42,912 nt of DNA from an uncultured Desulfomicrobiaceae bacterium (GCA_937989665.1 CALKRN010000019.1:1-42912); one strand, 5' to 3'; shown: positions 6,759-15,832, counted from the stretch's first letter. The notes: generated by a model not told the origin, from the letters alone. Numbers and translations are program-made.

Positions 6759-8519
6759 TCAAGTGCTCGCGAATTGCATTTGGGCGATGGAGCGGTAGAG
6801 CGGACAGGAGGCGAGCAATTCTTCGTGCCGACCTTGGGCTTGGATGCGGCCCCCATCGAGTACGACAATTCGATCCGCAGTGATGACCGTGGAGAGGCGA
6901 TGGGCGATGACCAGGCTGGTGCGTCCTGCCATGAGGTTGTCGAGGGCCTGCTGGACCATGCGCTCCGACTCGGTGTCGAGGGCGCTTGTGGCCTCGTCGA
7001 GGATGAGGAATTCGGGGTTTTGCAGGATGGCCCGGGCGATGGTGAGGCGCTGCTTTTGGCCTCCGGAAAGTTTGACCCCGCGCTCTCCGACGACAGTGGC
7101 ATAGCCTTGGGGGAGCTCGAGGATAAAGTCATGGGCAAAGGCGGCTTGGGCGGCCTGAATAATGGCCTCTTCTGGGGCGTCGGGCCAGCCATAGGCGATG
7201 TTGTCGCGCACCGTGGCGTTGAAGAGAAAATTGTCCTGGGCCACGACCCCGAGAAAACGGCGCAGGCTAGCGAGGTCGTAGTCCTCGATGGGGCGGCCAT
7301 TGAGGAGGATGGTGCCCGCATCGTGGCGGTAGAAGCGGGGGATGAGGGCGGCAAGGGTGGATTTTCCTGCACCCGATGGGCCTACCAAGGCCACCTTTTG
7401 GCCCCGTTCCACCACGAGGTTGATGTCCGCGAGGGCCGGCTTGGAGGTCCCTGGATAGCGAAAGGATACCCCTTGGAACTCCAGGCGATGAAAGGGCGGG
7501 GCGAGGGGAAGGCCGCCAGAGGGTTCCTCGACGAGATGGGGGGCATCGAGGACTTGGAAGATGCGCTCGGCCCCGGCCAGGGCCTTTTGGATATCCTGGT
7601 TGGCGGCGGTAAGCTTTTTGAGGGGGTCATAGAGCATGACAAGGGCGGTCATGAAGGAAAAGAACGTCCCGGGGGTGGATTCTCCGGCAATGACCTTGGT
7701 CCCGCCATACCAAATGACCACCCCGGCGCCCAGGGCACCGATGAGCTCCATGACCGGGGAGGAGAGTTCGTTGTACTTGATCTGACGCACGGCAATGTCC
7801 ACCAGCCGACTGTTTTCCTGGCGGAAGCGGGAAGCCTCACGGGCCTCGGCGGCAAAGAGCTTCACGACCCGGATGCCGCTGAAGATTTCCTGCACGAAGG
7901 CCGAGATATCGGCGAGCCGAGCTTGGTTTTTTCGCCCCAGTTGCCGCAGTTTGCGGCCAAAATAGAAAAATGGATACGCGGCCAGGGGCAGGACCACGAC
8001 GGCCAGGGTAGCCATGGCCGGATCGCGGTAAAAGACGACGCCCACAAGGCCAAGCATCGTCAAAGACTCGCGAACAAGCATGATCATACTGGGGAGGCTG
8101 GTCCGTACCATCGTGACGTCGTTGAGGATGCGCGACATGAGGATGCCGGTTTGATTTTCTTCAAAGAACGTCACCGGGAGGCGGACCATGCGGCAGTGGA
8201 GTTCTTCGCGGAGCCGTTCGAGAACTTTGAGGCCGCAATAGTTCATTTCATAATTTTGCAAAAAGCGGAATATTCCTTTGACAATAAAGACCGTAATCAT
8301 GGCAATGGGAATGAAAACGAGAGCCTGTTCATCTTTGCGGATAAAAATATCATCGAGAGCTGGTTTGACGAGAAAGGCGGCGGCTGCAGAACAGGCGGCA
8401 ACAATACCCATGGAGATGATGGAAAGGACAATCCGCCAGCGATAGGGAGCAAAATAACCCAAGGTGCGGCGCAGAAGGTGGAGGCTGCTTGCCGCATGGG
8501 CTTCGTGCGTCAGTTTCAT
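6759..8519 (-). CDS. msbA: Lipid A export ABC transporter, permease/ATPase (MsbA)
   Basis: This 586-residue half-transporter fuses an N-terminal six-helix ABC exporter domain (about 1-320) to a C-terminal ATPase. The ATPase carries Walker A LVGPSGAGKST, the ABC signature LSGGQKQRLTIARAIL, Walker B FLILDEATSALD and the H-loop VIAHRLSTV. Length and order match MsbA, which flips lipid A-core across the inner membrane. Its start overlaps the stop of the polysaccharide deacetylase gene by four bases, and it follows a glycosyltransferase gene, so the three form an envelope-polysaccharide operon. Terminator-like hairpins follow the stop. A general lipid or peptide exporter is the alternative, but the LPS context favours MsbA. 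Confidence 0.88.
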   Translation of the reverse strand: MKLTHEAHAASSLHLLRRTLGYFAPYRWRIVLSIISMGIVAACSAAAAFLVKPALDDIFIRKDEQALVFIPIAMITVFIVKGIFRFLQNYEMNYCGLKVLERLREELHCRMVRLPVTFFEENQTGILMSRILNDVTMVRTSLPSMIMLVRESLTMLGLVGVVFYRDPAMATLAVVVLPLAAYPFFYFGRKLRQLGRKNQARLADISAFVQEIFSGIRVVKLFAAEAREASRFRQENSRLVDIAVRQIKYNELSSPVMELIGALGAGVVIWYGGTKVIAGESTPGTFFSFMTALVMLYDPLKKLTAANQDIQKALAGAERIFQVLDAPHLVEEPSGGLPLAPPFHRLEFQGVSFRYPGTSKPALADINLVVERGQKVALVGPSGAGKSTLAALIPRFYRHDAGTILLNGRPIEDYDLASLRRFLGVVAQDNFLFNATVRDNIAYGWPDAPEEAIIQAAQAAFAHDFILELPQGYATVVGERGVKLSGGQKQRLTIARAILQNPEFLILDEATSALDTESERMVQQALDNLMAGRTSLVIAHRLSTVITADRIVVLDGGRIQAQGRHEELLASCPLYRSIAQMQFAST

Positions 8520-9520
8520 GAAGTAAGCTCCATCGTGAACGAAGGCAGGTGGTAGCGGTCGTGCTTGTGGAAGTGTTTGCCGAAAATTTGGGCGCCAAGG
8601 GCCGTGCAGTGCATGGCCAGGCGCCAGCGCAGCCAGGCGGCGCTTTTTGTGCGGCCCACGCCAATGCGATGGACCCGAAAGGGATCGGTCCCGGGCACGT
8701 TGGGACCGCGCTCCAGGGTAAAGGCGCCCACATGGCCGCTGGCTCGGGCTGCCTGGGTGGCGAGATCATCAAAGTGGCCCCAGGGCCAGCAAAGCCAGAC
8801 GTCATGGGTCCCGGTGATGGCCGCAATGGCCTGGCGGGAGCGAGAGAGGTCGGTGAGGGCCGCTGCATAGCGCTCCTCAGGGCTACGGCGGACAAAGCGC
8901 ACGCCCTGGCGCTCCACCTGGGGCCAGTAGCCGTCATGGGCATAGGCACTGCCAATGGGGAACACGGGCAAGCGCGGGTCCATGTGTTCATAAATGCCGG
9001 CCACAGCCCAATGGCACCCCTGACCGACCCTGCCTGTGGCCGTGGGGCGGATAAAACAGGCCTGGTGGCGGGCAGTGTGGTTGTGGACCTCGAAGCCAAA
9101 GTCTTCCACCAGGGCACGGGCTTCAGCGGCGCGCAGTAGGTGGGAGGTATCGCCTTCCTGTATGGCTAGGCGCATGGCATGGGAGAGTTTGGCTGGAGGG
9201 GGCATTTGGGCGAGGGTTCGTGCTGGACCTGACCCGAGAAAATCGGTGAGGACAAAAAAGACCCCGTGGAGGCCAAGGCGTTTAAGCCGTGGGGCTACCT
9301 CGCTCCAGACGCTGGCATGACCGTCGTCAAAGGTCAAAAGCAGGCTGCGCTCCGGCATGGGCCGATGCCCCTGCAAGATGGCGAGAAGTTCGGTGCACCT
9401 TAGGGTGCGCCATCCCCTGCGGACGATCTCCTTGAGGTGGGCGTGGAAGAGCTCAGGGGGATGGCCGCCCGGGGTGCCGACATCATGGTAGCACAGGACA
9501 GGGATGGACGGGGCGAACAT
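8516..9520 (-). CDS. Polysaccharide deacetylase family protein (NodB homology)
   Basis: This is a 334-residue protein of the polysaccharide deacetylase/NodB fold (carbohydrate esterase 4-like). It opens with IPVLCYHDVG and has the metal and catalytic motif LLLTFDDGH at about residue 80-88. A second His-rich block, FEVHNHTARH, lies near 165-175. No signal peptide or lipobox is visible, so it may act at the cytoplasmic side. It sits six bases after the glycosyltransferase gene and overlaps msbA by four bases, which suggests modification of an LPS or lipid-linked sugar by removal of acyl groups. The exact substrate is not predictable. Confidence 0.85.
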   Translation of the reverse strand: MFAPSIPVLCYHDVGTPGGHPPELFHAHLKEIVRRGWRTLRCTELLAILQGHRPMPERSLLLTFDDGHASVWSEVAPRLKRLGLHGVFFVLTDFLGSGPARTLAQMPPPAKLSHAMRLAIQEGDTSHLLRAAEARALVEDFGFEVHNHTARHQACFIRPTATGRVGQGCHWAVAGIYEHMDPRLPVFPIGSAYAHDGYWPQVERQGVRFVRRSPEERYAAALTDLSRSRQAIAAITGTHDVWLCWPWGHFDDLATQAARASGHVGAFTLERGPNVPGTDPFRVHRIGVGRTKSAAWLRWRLAMHCTALGAQIFGKHFHKHDRYHLPSFTMELTS

Positions 9521-9525
9521 GCGGA

Positions 9526-10551
9526 TTAGAGTCCATAGACTTCCAGCAAGTGCTGGGCACGGGTTCTGGGGGAAAAATCTTGAATGCGCCGTTGCGCTGC
9601 GGTGGCGATGGAGGCCCGCTCCGAAGGCAGGTCCAAAAGTCGGTTCACGGCCATGGCAATGGCCTCGGGGTCTTCGGGGGGAACAAAAATGCCATTTTCG
9701 CCATGGGTGAGGATTTCCGAGACACCGCCAACAGCCGTGGCCACCGGGGCTGCACCACAGGCCATGGCTTCAAGGAGGGCGTTGGGTTGGCTTTCTTGAC
9801 GCGAGGAGAGGACAAAAATGCTTGTGGCGCATAGGATGCGCAGGACCTCCTCGTGGGGGAGGGCGCCGTGGAAGTGGCAATGGGTTTGCGCTGCTCCAAG
9901 GAAGGTCTTCCAGCGCGGATGCCACGCGGCCCCTACGATGTGGGCCTGAAAGTCGTGGCGGAGTGCGGCGAGGCGGGCCATGGCGGCAAGAAAGATGTCG
10001 AGGCCCTTGTAGGGTTTGGTGCCGCCTACAAACGTGATCCAGGGTGGTTGTGGGCGGTTGTGGACTTCGGGTGGGGTGATGGGCAAGGCCGCGATGGCGT
10101 TGGGGACGACGTGGATCTTCCCTTTGGGGACCCAAAGGCGGTGCAGGACCTGGGCCGCAGCCTGGGAGTTGCAGATGAGTCCATCGAGCTGGGGAAGATA
10201 GAAGAGTGGAAAGCTGCCTGGCACAAAGATCACGCCCCGGTTGAGATAGAGGCGAAACTGGGCGCCGAAGAGTTTCGCAAGGAGAAAGGATTTATAGACT
10301 TGGCCATGAAAGCAATGCACCACCGCAGGGGCTGTTTGGGGGAGGATTTGGCGGATAGCCCCAAGCCGTAGGCGTTTGCCAAACGGTACAAGGCGTACGG
10401 CATAATTGAGGTCTGCGGTGAGTTTGCGGCCTGTGGGGGCGAGCACGGTAATTCCATACCCCATTTCGGCCAGGGTATTGGCGGCGAGGACCAATTGGCG
10501 GCTACCGCCAGAGAGCTTGTCAGAGTTGGTGGCAAAGAGAATGGATGGCAC
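9526..10551 (-). CDS. Glycosyltransferase family 4-like protein, envelope polysaccharide
   Basis: This 341-residue GT-B glycosyltransferase has the usual two Rossmann halves. The C-terminal donor-binding half has FVGGTKPYKGLDIFLAAMA and ESQPNALLEAMACG, the latter being the E-x7-E motif of retaining GT4 enzymes, then PVATAVGGVSEIL. The open frame extends far upstream, but the start chosen is a GTG at 10551. It is preceded by GGAGGA at a six-base distance, and the recognisable N-terminus (VPSILFATNSDKLSGGSRQ) begins there. It is the first gene of the operon with the deacetylase and msbA, pointing to LPS or O-chain assembly. The sugar donor and acceptor are unknown. Confidence 0.85.
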   Translation of the reverse strand: MPSILFATNSDKLSGGSRQLVLAANTLAEMGYGITVLAPTGRKLTADLNYAVRLVPFGKRLRLGAIRQILPQTAPAVVHCFHGQVYKSFLLAKLFGAQFRLYLNRGVIFVPGSFPLFYLPQLDGLICNSQAAAQVLHRLWVPKGKIHVVPNAIAALPITPPEVHNRPQPPWITFVGGTKPYKGLDIFLAAMARLAALRHDFQAHIVGAAWHPRWKTFLGAAQTHCHFHGALPHEEVLRILCATSIFVLSSRQESQPNALLEAMACGAAPVATAVGGVSEILTHGENGIFVPPEDPEAIAMAVNRLLDLPSERASIATAAQRRIQDFSPRTRAQHLLEVYGL

Positions 10552-11050
10552 AATGACTCCTCCGGAACTGGCCCGTGGTGCCCAAGCACCAGGGGTGCAG
10601 GCCGCAGGGCATGCAGCGTTCGGCGCCAAAGCGCAAGGGGGATGCTTCTTGCCTCGGAGGATTGGACGCAAGGCGATGGGCGGGCGCTTGGGCCGGAATA
10701 AGGCCTGCCTGGGGAGAAGCCGGCAATGGATGGGGCGTGGCGGATGTACCAAGACCCTTGGCTGGCAGAGATTTCCTTGGCCCTCGCCTCGGCAGGATTG
10801 CGGTGGCGTTTTCGAAGCGCGGAGAAAGGCGCCCCTTCCCCAAGGCCTGGACAATGTCCCGGCCTTCAGCGGTACTGAGAAACCGGGATGTGCGGTTTAC
10901 ATCCCATTCCCCATCAAGACATGGACAATGTCTCGGCCTTCAGCCCCTGGTGGGGAGTGCAGCGAGGCTTGGCCCCGCAAAAGGACCAAGGCCTGGACAA
11001 TGTCCCGGCCTTGGTCTGAAGGGTGGAAGAGAAGGGAGGGGACTCGTGTC
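10552..11050. repeat. Gene-free region with three copies of an imperfect 25-base palindrome
   Basis: Copies lie at 10842-10866, 10916-10940 and 10988-11012, a pitch of 74 and 72 bases. Each reads AAGGCC, T, GGACA, A, TGTCC, C, GGCCTT, with small changes in copy 2. It can fold into a long hairpin with one mismatch. Copy 3 is extended by GACC on the left and GGTC on the right. Between copies 1 and 2 a separate hairpin GGGATGT/ACATCCC is present. The promoter of the glycosyltransferase operon must lie at the left of this stretch. No gene is supported here. Confidence 0.8.
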
Positions 11051-11530
11051 CTAGAAGCCGCCGCCCCACCGCATGCCGTGGCCGTATCCCATGCCGCGGC
11101 CGTGCCCCATCCCGTAGGGGAGGGTGACGCCAAGTTCCTGCTGCACCTTGGCGCGGAAGGCATCGGTTTTTACGCGCGCTTGGGCTCGCAGGTCGGTCAG
11201 TTCCTTGATCATGGCCTGGATGGTCTCAGGCTTGGTGTTGGGGTTGGCCGAAAGGGCGCGGAGCTCTACCTGCTTTGCCCACAGGGTGTCGTGGAGCGGT
11301 GCCATTTCCGCATGGTGGGCAGCCAAAAGCGTAGCAAAGGCGGCTTGTTTGTCTGGAGGGATGATGGCGTCCATTGCGGGCCCGTAACCCTGACCATACC
11401 CATGGCCAGGGCCGTAGCCATAGCCGTATCCAGGACCATGGGCCGGGACCGTGGTATTGGCGGCAAAGGCTGCGGTGGCAAAAAGGGCGACAAGAGCAAC
11501 GAAGGCGAGGGTTGGGGAAGTGTGTTTCAT
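11051..11530 (-). CDS. zraP: ZraP/CpxP-like periplasmic metal-responsive chaperone
   Basis: This 159-residue protein has a clear signal peptide (MKHTSPTLAFVALVALF with cleavage after AFA). The ATG at 11530 is preceded by AAGGAG. A Gly/Tyr/His-rich segment rich in YGYG and GHGYGQG follows the signal. The helical core carries PPDKQAAF, KQVELRALSANPNTKPETI and IKELTDLRAQARVKTD, as in ZraP and heavy-metal resistance proteins of the Spy/CpxP/ZraP family. The C-terminus is again rich in Gly, His and Met, a plausible metal-binding tail. A sigma54-like promoter stands upstream, and a sensor kinase and NtrC-type regulator lie nearby. This reproduces the ZraP-ZraSR arrangement of zinc-responsive envelope stress. 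The metal specificity is inferred. Confidence 0.75.
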   Translation of the reverse strand: MKHTSPTLAFVALVALFATAAFAANTTVPAHGPGYGYGYGPGHGYGQGYGPAMDAIIPPDKQAAFATLLAAHHAEMAPLHDTLWAKQVELRALSANPNTKPETIQAMIKELTDLRAQARVKTDAFRAKVQQELGVTLPYGMGHGRGMGYGHGMRWGGGF

Positions 11531-11580
11531 GGGAAATCTCCTTGATAGGTTGGTGTGGAGGAAAAGGACGCTCTCCTTTA

Positions 11581-11597
11581 TCCAAGGGACGTGCCAA
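11581..11597 (-). promoter_or_regulatory. Sigma54-like promoter of zraP
   Basis: The minus strand reads TTGGCACGTCCCTTGGA. The -24 part TGGCACG and the four-base spacer match the sigma54 consensus, with TTGGA in place of TTGCA at -12. The predicted start near 11570 gives a leader of about 40 bases. Zra regulation in enterobacteria is sigma54-dependent, and an NtrC-type regulator is encoded about 2 kb away. Confidence 0.55.
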
Positions 11598-11739
11598 CAG
11601 CATTGAGCAAGCAGGAGTGGCGACGAAAACGCTCTTGGGGAAGACAATGCGGCCTCTGGTGGGGCCCTGGGCACAGCCGTGGGTAAGAAGGAAAGCGCCA
11701 ATGGATGGATAGAAAATATCCATTTGACCTGGTCAGCAT

Positions 11740-11754
11740 GGTTATAATCTAACC
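11740..11754. promoter_or_regulatory. Candidate enhancer site for the NtrC-type regulator
   Basis: GGTTA-TAATC-TAACC is a perfect inverted repeat with a five-base centre, about 150 bases upstream of the -24 box of zraP. That is the position and architecture expected of an activator site for a sigma54 enhancer-binding protein. It is flanked by a further CTGGT/ACCAG pair. The regulator assignment is an inference. Confidence 0.35.
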
Positions 11755-11808
11755 AGAAGGGGGGGGTACAGACACCGCCCGGGAGTTCGTGTCCGGGTCA
11801 GGAGAGGA

Positions 11809-12162
11809 CTAGTCTAGGGAGGCTTGGAGTTTGGGATTGGTTCGGTGGCGGATCTTGTCGCGATTGGTTTTTTTCTCGAGGTTGCGGGTGAGGGCGGTGG
11901 CCAAATCGACACCGGTTTGGTTGGCAAGGCACAAGAGGACAAAGAGGACGTCGGCCATTTCGTCGGCAAGGTCCTCGGTTTCACCAGGTTTAAAGCTTTG
12001 GTCGCCAAAGCGGCGGACCATGATGCGGGCAAGTTCCCCTACCTCTTCCATGAGGATGCCAAGGTTGGTGAGTTCGGAAAAATAGCGCACGCCAACCGTG
12101 TGAACCCACTCGTCTACGATTTTTTGCCAGGTGGGCAGACTGTGTTTTTGGGGTGTTTCCAT
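11809..12162 (-). CDS. MazG-like nucleotide pyrophosphohydrolase
   Basis: This 117-residue protein has the all-alpha NTP pyrophosphohydrolase signature: ILMEEVGELARIMVRR gives the E-E-x-x-E helix, and DLADEMADVLFVLLCLAN gives the second Mg-binding E-x-x-D helix. Its length suits single-domain MazG-like enzymes that hydrolyse aberrant or excess nucleoside triphosphates. The frame continues upstream, but the ATG at 12162 (METPQKHSLPTW) gives the usual family start. The Shine-Dalgarno is weak. It is transcribed divergently from the sensor kinase gene, with 55 bases between the two starts, and sits between that gene and zraP. No functional link to the metal system is evident. Confidence 0.82.
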   Translation of the reverse strand: METPQKHSLPTWQKIVDEWVHTVGVRYFSELTNLGILMEEVGELARIMVRRFGDQSFKPGETEDLADEMADVLFVLLCLANQTGVDLATALTRNLEKKTNRDKIRHRTNPKLQASLD

Positions 12163-12217
12163 GGAGAAAGCGTATTGGTTTGGCAAAGAACTGGCAATGC
12201 CGATGCTAGGAGGAAGT

Positions 12218-13567
12218 ATGCGCAAGTGGGCACGGCGTGCCGAGCACATGGCAGAGCAGGTGGCGAGAGGGTTGTGGTTTGGAGCCATGCTCCTTGCCGT
12301 GGTGATGATCGTCATGGCGGTTCTCCACAATGGGCGCAGCCAGGAGACCGCTGCTCAGGTCCTCATGACCCAGGGAGATACCCTGATTCGGGTCCTGGAG
12401 GCTGGTTCGCGCATGGGTTTTGGCCGAGGGGAGCTCTTTGGTCTGGGCCGGGTTATGGAGGACTTGGCCGGCCGGCGGGAAGTGGAGGCAGTCGTCATTT
12501 TGGGAGCGGATTTCCATCCCTTGGCCGTGGCGGCGCGGAACCAAAATGTGGTGAATAGCATCGACGTTGCCGCCCTTGCTCCGGAAAGTGTTCCCAAGTT
12601 CTCCCTTGTGGAAGGCCCGGAGATGGCGCTTTTTGTGGTTTACCGTTGGTTTCGCCCCTTGCGGCGGATGCCCCATGCACCGGGGGAGGAGGATAGGGTT
12701 TCCCTGGACCCTGGGTATCGAGAGCTTGTGGCCCTCGTGGCCTTGGATGCTCGGCAGTATCTGGAGGCGGGTCGGCGGGACCGTCACGCCCGGTTTGTGG
12801 TTGCCCTCATGGGTGGGACCTTGGTGGTCCTGGCGGGGGTTTCTCTCTTTTGGCGCCGTCGAGCTCAGGCCTTGCAAGGTGCCATGGCCGAGCAAGCACA
12901 GCTTGCGGCCGTAGGGAATCTGGCTGCAGGCGTTGCCCATGAAATCCGCAATCCCCTAAGCTCCATCAAAGGTTTTGCCACCTACTTTGGTGGGCTTTTC
13001 CCTGCCGGCTCTCGCGAGGCCGCCATGGCCCGCCTTGTGGTGGAAGAGGTGGGGCGAATGGATCGCAGTATTGCCGAACTGCTTGACTTGGCCCGGCCTT
13101 TTGTCCTCCAGCGCCGCGCCCATGACCTCGCTGCCCTTTGCCAGGCTGCTGCTGACCTCGTGGCTCCTGAGTGTGCGGCCCAAGGCATTGCCGTGGCCGT
13201 GGAGGTCCCCGGCGGCCTTTCGGTGTCTTGGGACTCGGACCGCATGCGCCAAGCCCTGCTTAATCTCCTCCTCAATGCAGTACACGCCATGCCCAAAGGC
13301 GGACAGCTGACCATCCAGGGGCGGCGTCTGCGCGATGGTCAGGTAGAGCTCCTTGTGTGCGATACCGGCCATGGGATCGCGCCTGAGCATCTCGATCGGA
13401 TCTTTGACCCGTACTTTACGACCCGTGGCACAGGCACGGGTCTTGGACTCGCCGTGACTCGTCGCATCATCGAGGCCCATGGCGGCCACATCGAAATCCA
13501 ATCGCAGCTGGGGCAGGGGACGACGGTCCGTCTTGTCCTGCCGAAGGCAGAGGAGGCCCATGGATAA
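12218..13567 (+). CDS. zraS: Membrane sensor histidine kinase (ZraS/HydH-like)
   Basis: This is a 449-residue sensor kinase. The ATG at 12218 is preceded by AGGAGG and was preferred over upstream in-frame ATGs. Two membrane segments (about 18-37 and 192-212) bracket a periplasmic sensor domain of about 150 residues. The HisKA domain has [15 protein letters not shown] with the phospho-accepting His241. The ATPase domain has the N box [12 protein letters not shown], then [15 protein letters not shown] and [11 protein letters not shown]. It overlaps the response regulator gene by eight bases. The NtrB-like class, sigma54-type partner and zraP nearby support a ZraS role in sensing metal or envelope stress. 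AtoS-like or other NtrB-type kinases remain alternatives. Confidence 0.85.
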   Translation: MRKWARRAEHMAEQVARGLWFGAMLLAVVMIVMAVLHNGRSQETAAQVLMTQGDTLIRVLEAGSRMGFGRGELFGLGRVMEDLAGRREVEAVVILGADFHPLAVAARNQNVVNSIDVAALAPESVPKFSLVEGPEMALFVVYRWFRPLRRMPHAPGEEDRVSLDPGYRELVALVALDARQYLEAGRRDRHARFVVALMGGTLVVLAGVSLFWRRRAQALQGAMAEQAQLAAVGNLAAGVAHEIRNPLSSIKGFATYFGGLFPAGSREAAMARLVVEEVGRMDRSIAELLDLARPFVLQRRAHDLAALCQAAADLVAPECAAQGIAVAVEVPGGLSVSWDSDRMRQALLNLLLNAVHAMPKGGQLTIQGRRLRDGQVELLVCDTGHGIAPEHLDRIFDPYFTTRGTGTGLGLAVTRRIIEAHGGHIEIQSQLGQGTTVRLVLPKAEEAHG

Positions 13568-14945
13568 GCCGCACATCCTCCTGGTGGAGGACGATCACGC
13601 CCATGGCGTCATGCTGGAAGTCTTACTGGCCCAATGGGGCTACGCTGTGGAACGGGTGTTGGACGGTGAAGAGGCCGTGGCTCGGGTGGCCGAGACACCG
13701 TTTGACGTTGTGCTCACGGACATTCGCATGGCTCGAATGGATGGGCTGGCGGCCTTGCGCCGCATCCACGAGATTAACCCTGCCCTGCCGGTCCTCATTA
13801 TGACGGCATACTCATCCTTGGAGAGTGCCATCCAGGCCGTACGCGAGGGGGCGTACGATTATCTTCAAAAGCCGTTGGATTTTGACTACCTCCGATTGGC
13901 CCTTGCCCGGGCGGTGGACCATGGCCGCTTGCGCCTGGAAAACGTTCGTTTGCGGGCGGCGGTGGCTCGGGCTGCTGGCGAGCCAGAGCTCCTCGGAACT
14001 TCGCCGGCCATGCGCGAACTTTTTGCCACGATTTCCACCGTGGCACCTACGGAGGCCACGGTGCTTATCGTCGGCGAGTCCGGCACAGGCAAAGAACTGG
14101 TGGCTCGTGCTATCCATCGCGAAAGCCGGCGGGCCGACAAGCCGCTGGTGACCATCAACTGTGCGGCCCTGCCCGAGCATCTCCTGGAATCTGAACTTTT
14201 TGGTCATGAAAAAGGGGCCTTTACTGGCGCGGATCGAGCCCGAGAGGGCCGGTTTGTCCAAGCCTATGGGGGGACACTTTTTTTGGATGAAATGGGGGAA
14301 CTCCCCCTGCCGCTCCAGGCCAAGCTCCTGCGTGCCGTGCAAGAAGGTGAGGTCCAGCGTCTTGGCTCGGATCGAGCCGTGCGGGTGGATGTGCGTATCT
14401 TGGCGGCTACCAACCGCGATTTGCCCACCGAAGTGGCGGCAGGACGGTTCCGAGAAGACCTCTTTTATCGTTTAAGCGTCATCACCATCCAGGTGCCACC
14501 CTTGCGGCAGCGGCACGAGGATATCGTGCTCTTGGCCCACCATTTTCTTCAGCGCGCCGCCGAGCGCAACCGCCGCACCGTGCGGGCCTTCTCCCCTCGA
14601 GCCATGGACGCCCTCCTGCGCCACGCTTGGCCCGGCAATGTGCGCGAGCTCCAAAACGCTGTGGAGCGGGCAGTCATCCTCTGTCCAGGGGAAACCATCG
14701 AGCTCGAGGACCTTCCCACCACCGTGCGACCCAAAGACAGCGCTTTGGAAGACAAAGGCATGCCCAGGGAAGGACAGGGGAGCCTCGAAGAGGCAGAGCG
14801 GGTGCGTATCTTGGAGGTCCTGCGGCAAACCGGGGGCAATAAGAGCCAGGCGGCGCGAATCCTGGGCATCACTCGGGTGACACTGCGCGCCAAGCTGCGG
14901 CGCTATGGCCTTGAGGCCGAATTCTCTCGCGGGGAGGAGGCATGA
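13560..14945 (+). CDS. zraR: Sigma54-dependent NtrC-family response regulator (ZraR-like)
   Basis: This 461-residue protein has three domains. The receiver (1-120) has the acidic pair VEDD near residue 10, phospho-acceptor Asp54 in LTDIRM, and Lys in YLQKP. The AAA+ domain has Walker A GESGTGKE, the sigma54-contact loop [14 protein letters not shown] and Walker [14 protein letters not shown]. The C-terminal Fis-type helix-turn-helix lies in [20 protein letters not shown]. The ATG overlaps the end of the kinase gene by eight bases (ATGGATAA), so the pair is co-expressed. As an intact GAFTGA protein it should activate sigma54 promoters, and one such candidate lies upstream of zraP. Its direct action on zraP is inferred. 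Confidence 0.9.
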   Translation: MDKPHILLVEDDHAHGVMLEVLLAQWGYAVERVLDGEEAVARVAETPFDVVLTDIRMARMDGLAALRRIHEINPALPVLIMTAYSSLESAIQAVREGAYDYLQKPLDFDYLRLALARAVDHGRLRLENVRLRAAVARAAGEPELLGTSPAMRELFATISTVAPTEATVLIVGESGTGKELVARAIHRESRRADKPLVTINCAALPEHLLESELFGHEKGAFTGADRAREGRFVQAYGGTLFLDEMGELPLPLQAKLLRAVQEGEVQRLGSDRAVRVDVRILAATNRDLPTEVAAGRFREDLFYRLSVITIQVPPLRQRHEDIVLLAHHFLQRAAERNRRTVRAFSPRAMDALLRHAWPGNVRELQNAVERAVILCPGETIELEDLPTTVRPKDSALEDKGMPREGQGSLEEAERVRILEVLRQTGGNKSQAARILGITRVTLRAKLRRYGLEAEFSRGEEA

Positions 14946-15151
14946 GCCGTTCTCCCTTGGGGAGAGGGCCCTTGGCCGAGCTGCCCAAAGAAGCCGTGGG
15001 GTGCAGACAGGGGAAGGCAGTCTTTTGTCTGCTGCTATGCGGCGCATTTCGGCCTCGTTGGCCATCTTGGTGCAGGAATGGGGACGCCTTGTCGTGCCCT
15101 TGGGCGCCCCAGTGGTGGGAGAGAGTTGGGTGCCGAGCGCCCCACGAGGAC

Positions 15152-15832
15152 TTAAAGCCCACAGCTGAGGTGGTGTGCGGGAGGGGCTACCTGGTGGATG
15201 AGCAGCCCTGGTTGGCCATAGGGCTGGTGGCAGAGGCAGCTGCCATCAGGGGCAACGACGCAGGTGGCCGCGGCTTGGCGAGGATGGGCCGGTCCAACGC
15301 TGGCGATGGGCACGCCAGCCTCGGCGCTGCGGCATACCAGGACCTTTTCATGAAAAGAGGCGTCTGGGTCGCACCAGGTTCGCGGGGGGATCGCCTCGTC
15401 GGGGAGGATCGTCCCATGAGGATGGAGTACGATCTGGGCACCATGGCGGACCACCCGACGCAGGGCATCGCTGGTCCGCCATAGAGTCTCGCCGACGACA
15501 AGGCCAAAACAGACGCCCTGGATTTCGAACACCGGATAGCGGTGCGACGCCAGGGGACGATGGATATGGAGAATCTGGCCCGTGGCGTCGATAAAGGCCA
15601 CGGCATCATCCTCGTGGGCTACGCATCGGAGCGGCACGCCGAGGGCCAGGCCACAATCCTGGGCCAAGGAGGCCAGATCGTGGATAAGGGGTTCGAGGGT
15701 ATCGCACACAATGGCTTGGGCAGAGAAGCACAGCAGTCGGACACCGAGATTGCTGGCTTGTCGGGTGAAGGCGTGCACGGTATCGAGGATGTCAGGGGCG
15801 GCGAGGGGAAGAGAGGCGAGTCCGATATGCAT
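15152..15832 (-). CDS. Carbon-nitrogen hydrolase (nitrilase-fold) protein lacking the catalytic triad
   Basis: This 226-residue protein follows the nitrilase superfamily fold: MHIGLASLPL at the first strand, GVRLLCFSA where FPE is usual, then IHRPLASHRYPVFEIQGV, FGLVVGETLW and RHGAQIVLHPHG. The catalytic Glu-Lys-Cys positions appear lost. FPE becomes FSA, the Lys is Arg in HRPL, and the ICYD cysteine aligns with Val in LVVGE. The start at 15832 was chosen because AAGGA lies five bases before it; an ATG two codons earlier overlaps that site. It is transcribed divergently from cbiC, about 100 bases apart. It is probably a non-catalytic relative with a binding role. No substrate can be named. 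Confidence 0.7.
   Translation of the reverse strand: MHIGLASLPLAAPDILDTVHAFTRQASNLGVRLLCFSAQAIVCDTLEPLIHDLASLAQDCGLALGVPLRCVAHEDDAVAFIDATGQILHIHRPLASHRYPVFEIQGVCFGLVVGETLWRTSDALRRVVRHGAQIVLHPHGTILPDEAIPPRTWCDPDASFHEKVLVCRSAEAGVPIASVGPAHPRQAAATCVVAPDGSCLCHQPYGQPGLLIHQVAPPAHHLSCGL

Noticed and set aside
4751..8555. Long plus-strand open frames opposite the lut and msbA genes (for example 371 and 604 codons)
   Set aside because: They are antisense frames kept open by high GC content; they have no motifs or ribosome sites and mirror strongly conserved minus-strand proteins.
10552..10854. N-terminal extension of the glycosyltransferase to 442 residues
   Set aside because: The extra residues are Arg/Pro-rich without similarity; the GTG at 10551 has an ideal GGAGGA at six bases.
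10842..11012. CRISPR array
   Set aside because: Only three units, imperfect palindromes with degenerate copies, spacers of 47-49 bases containing their own hairpin, and no cas genes in the window.
11724..11748. Sigma70 promoter TTGACC ... TATAAT on the plus strand
   Set aside because: The two boxes are only 13 bases apart and the direction would run antisense into the MazG-like gene; the inverted repeat in the same place is a better reading.
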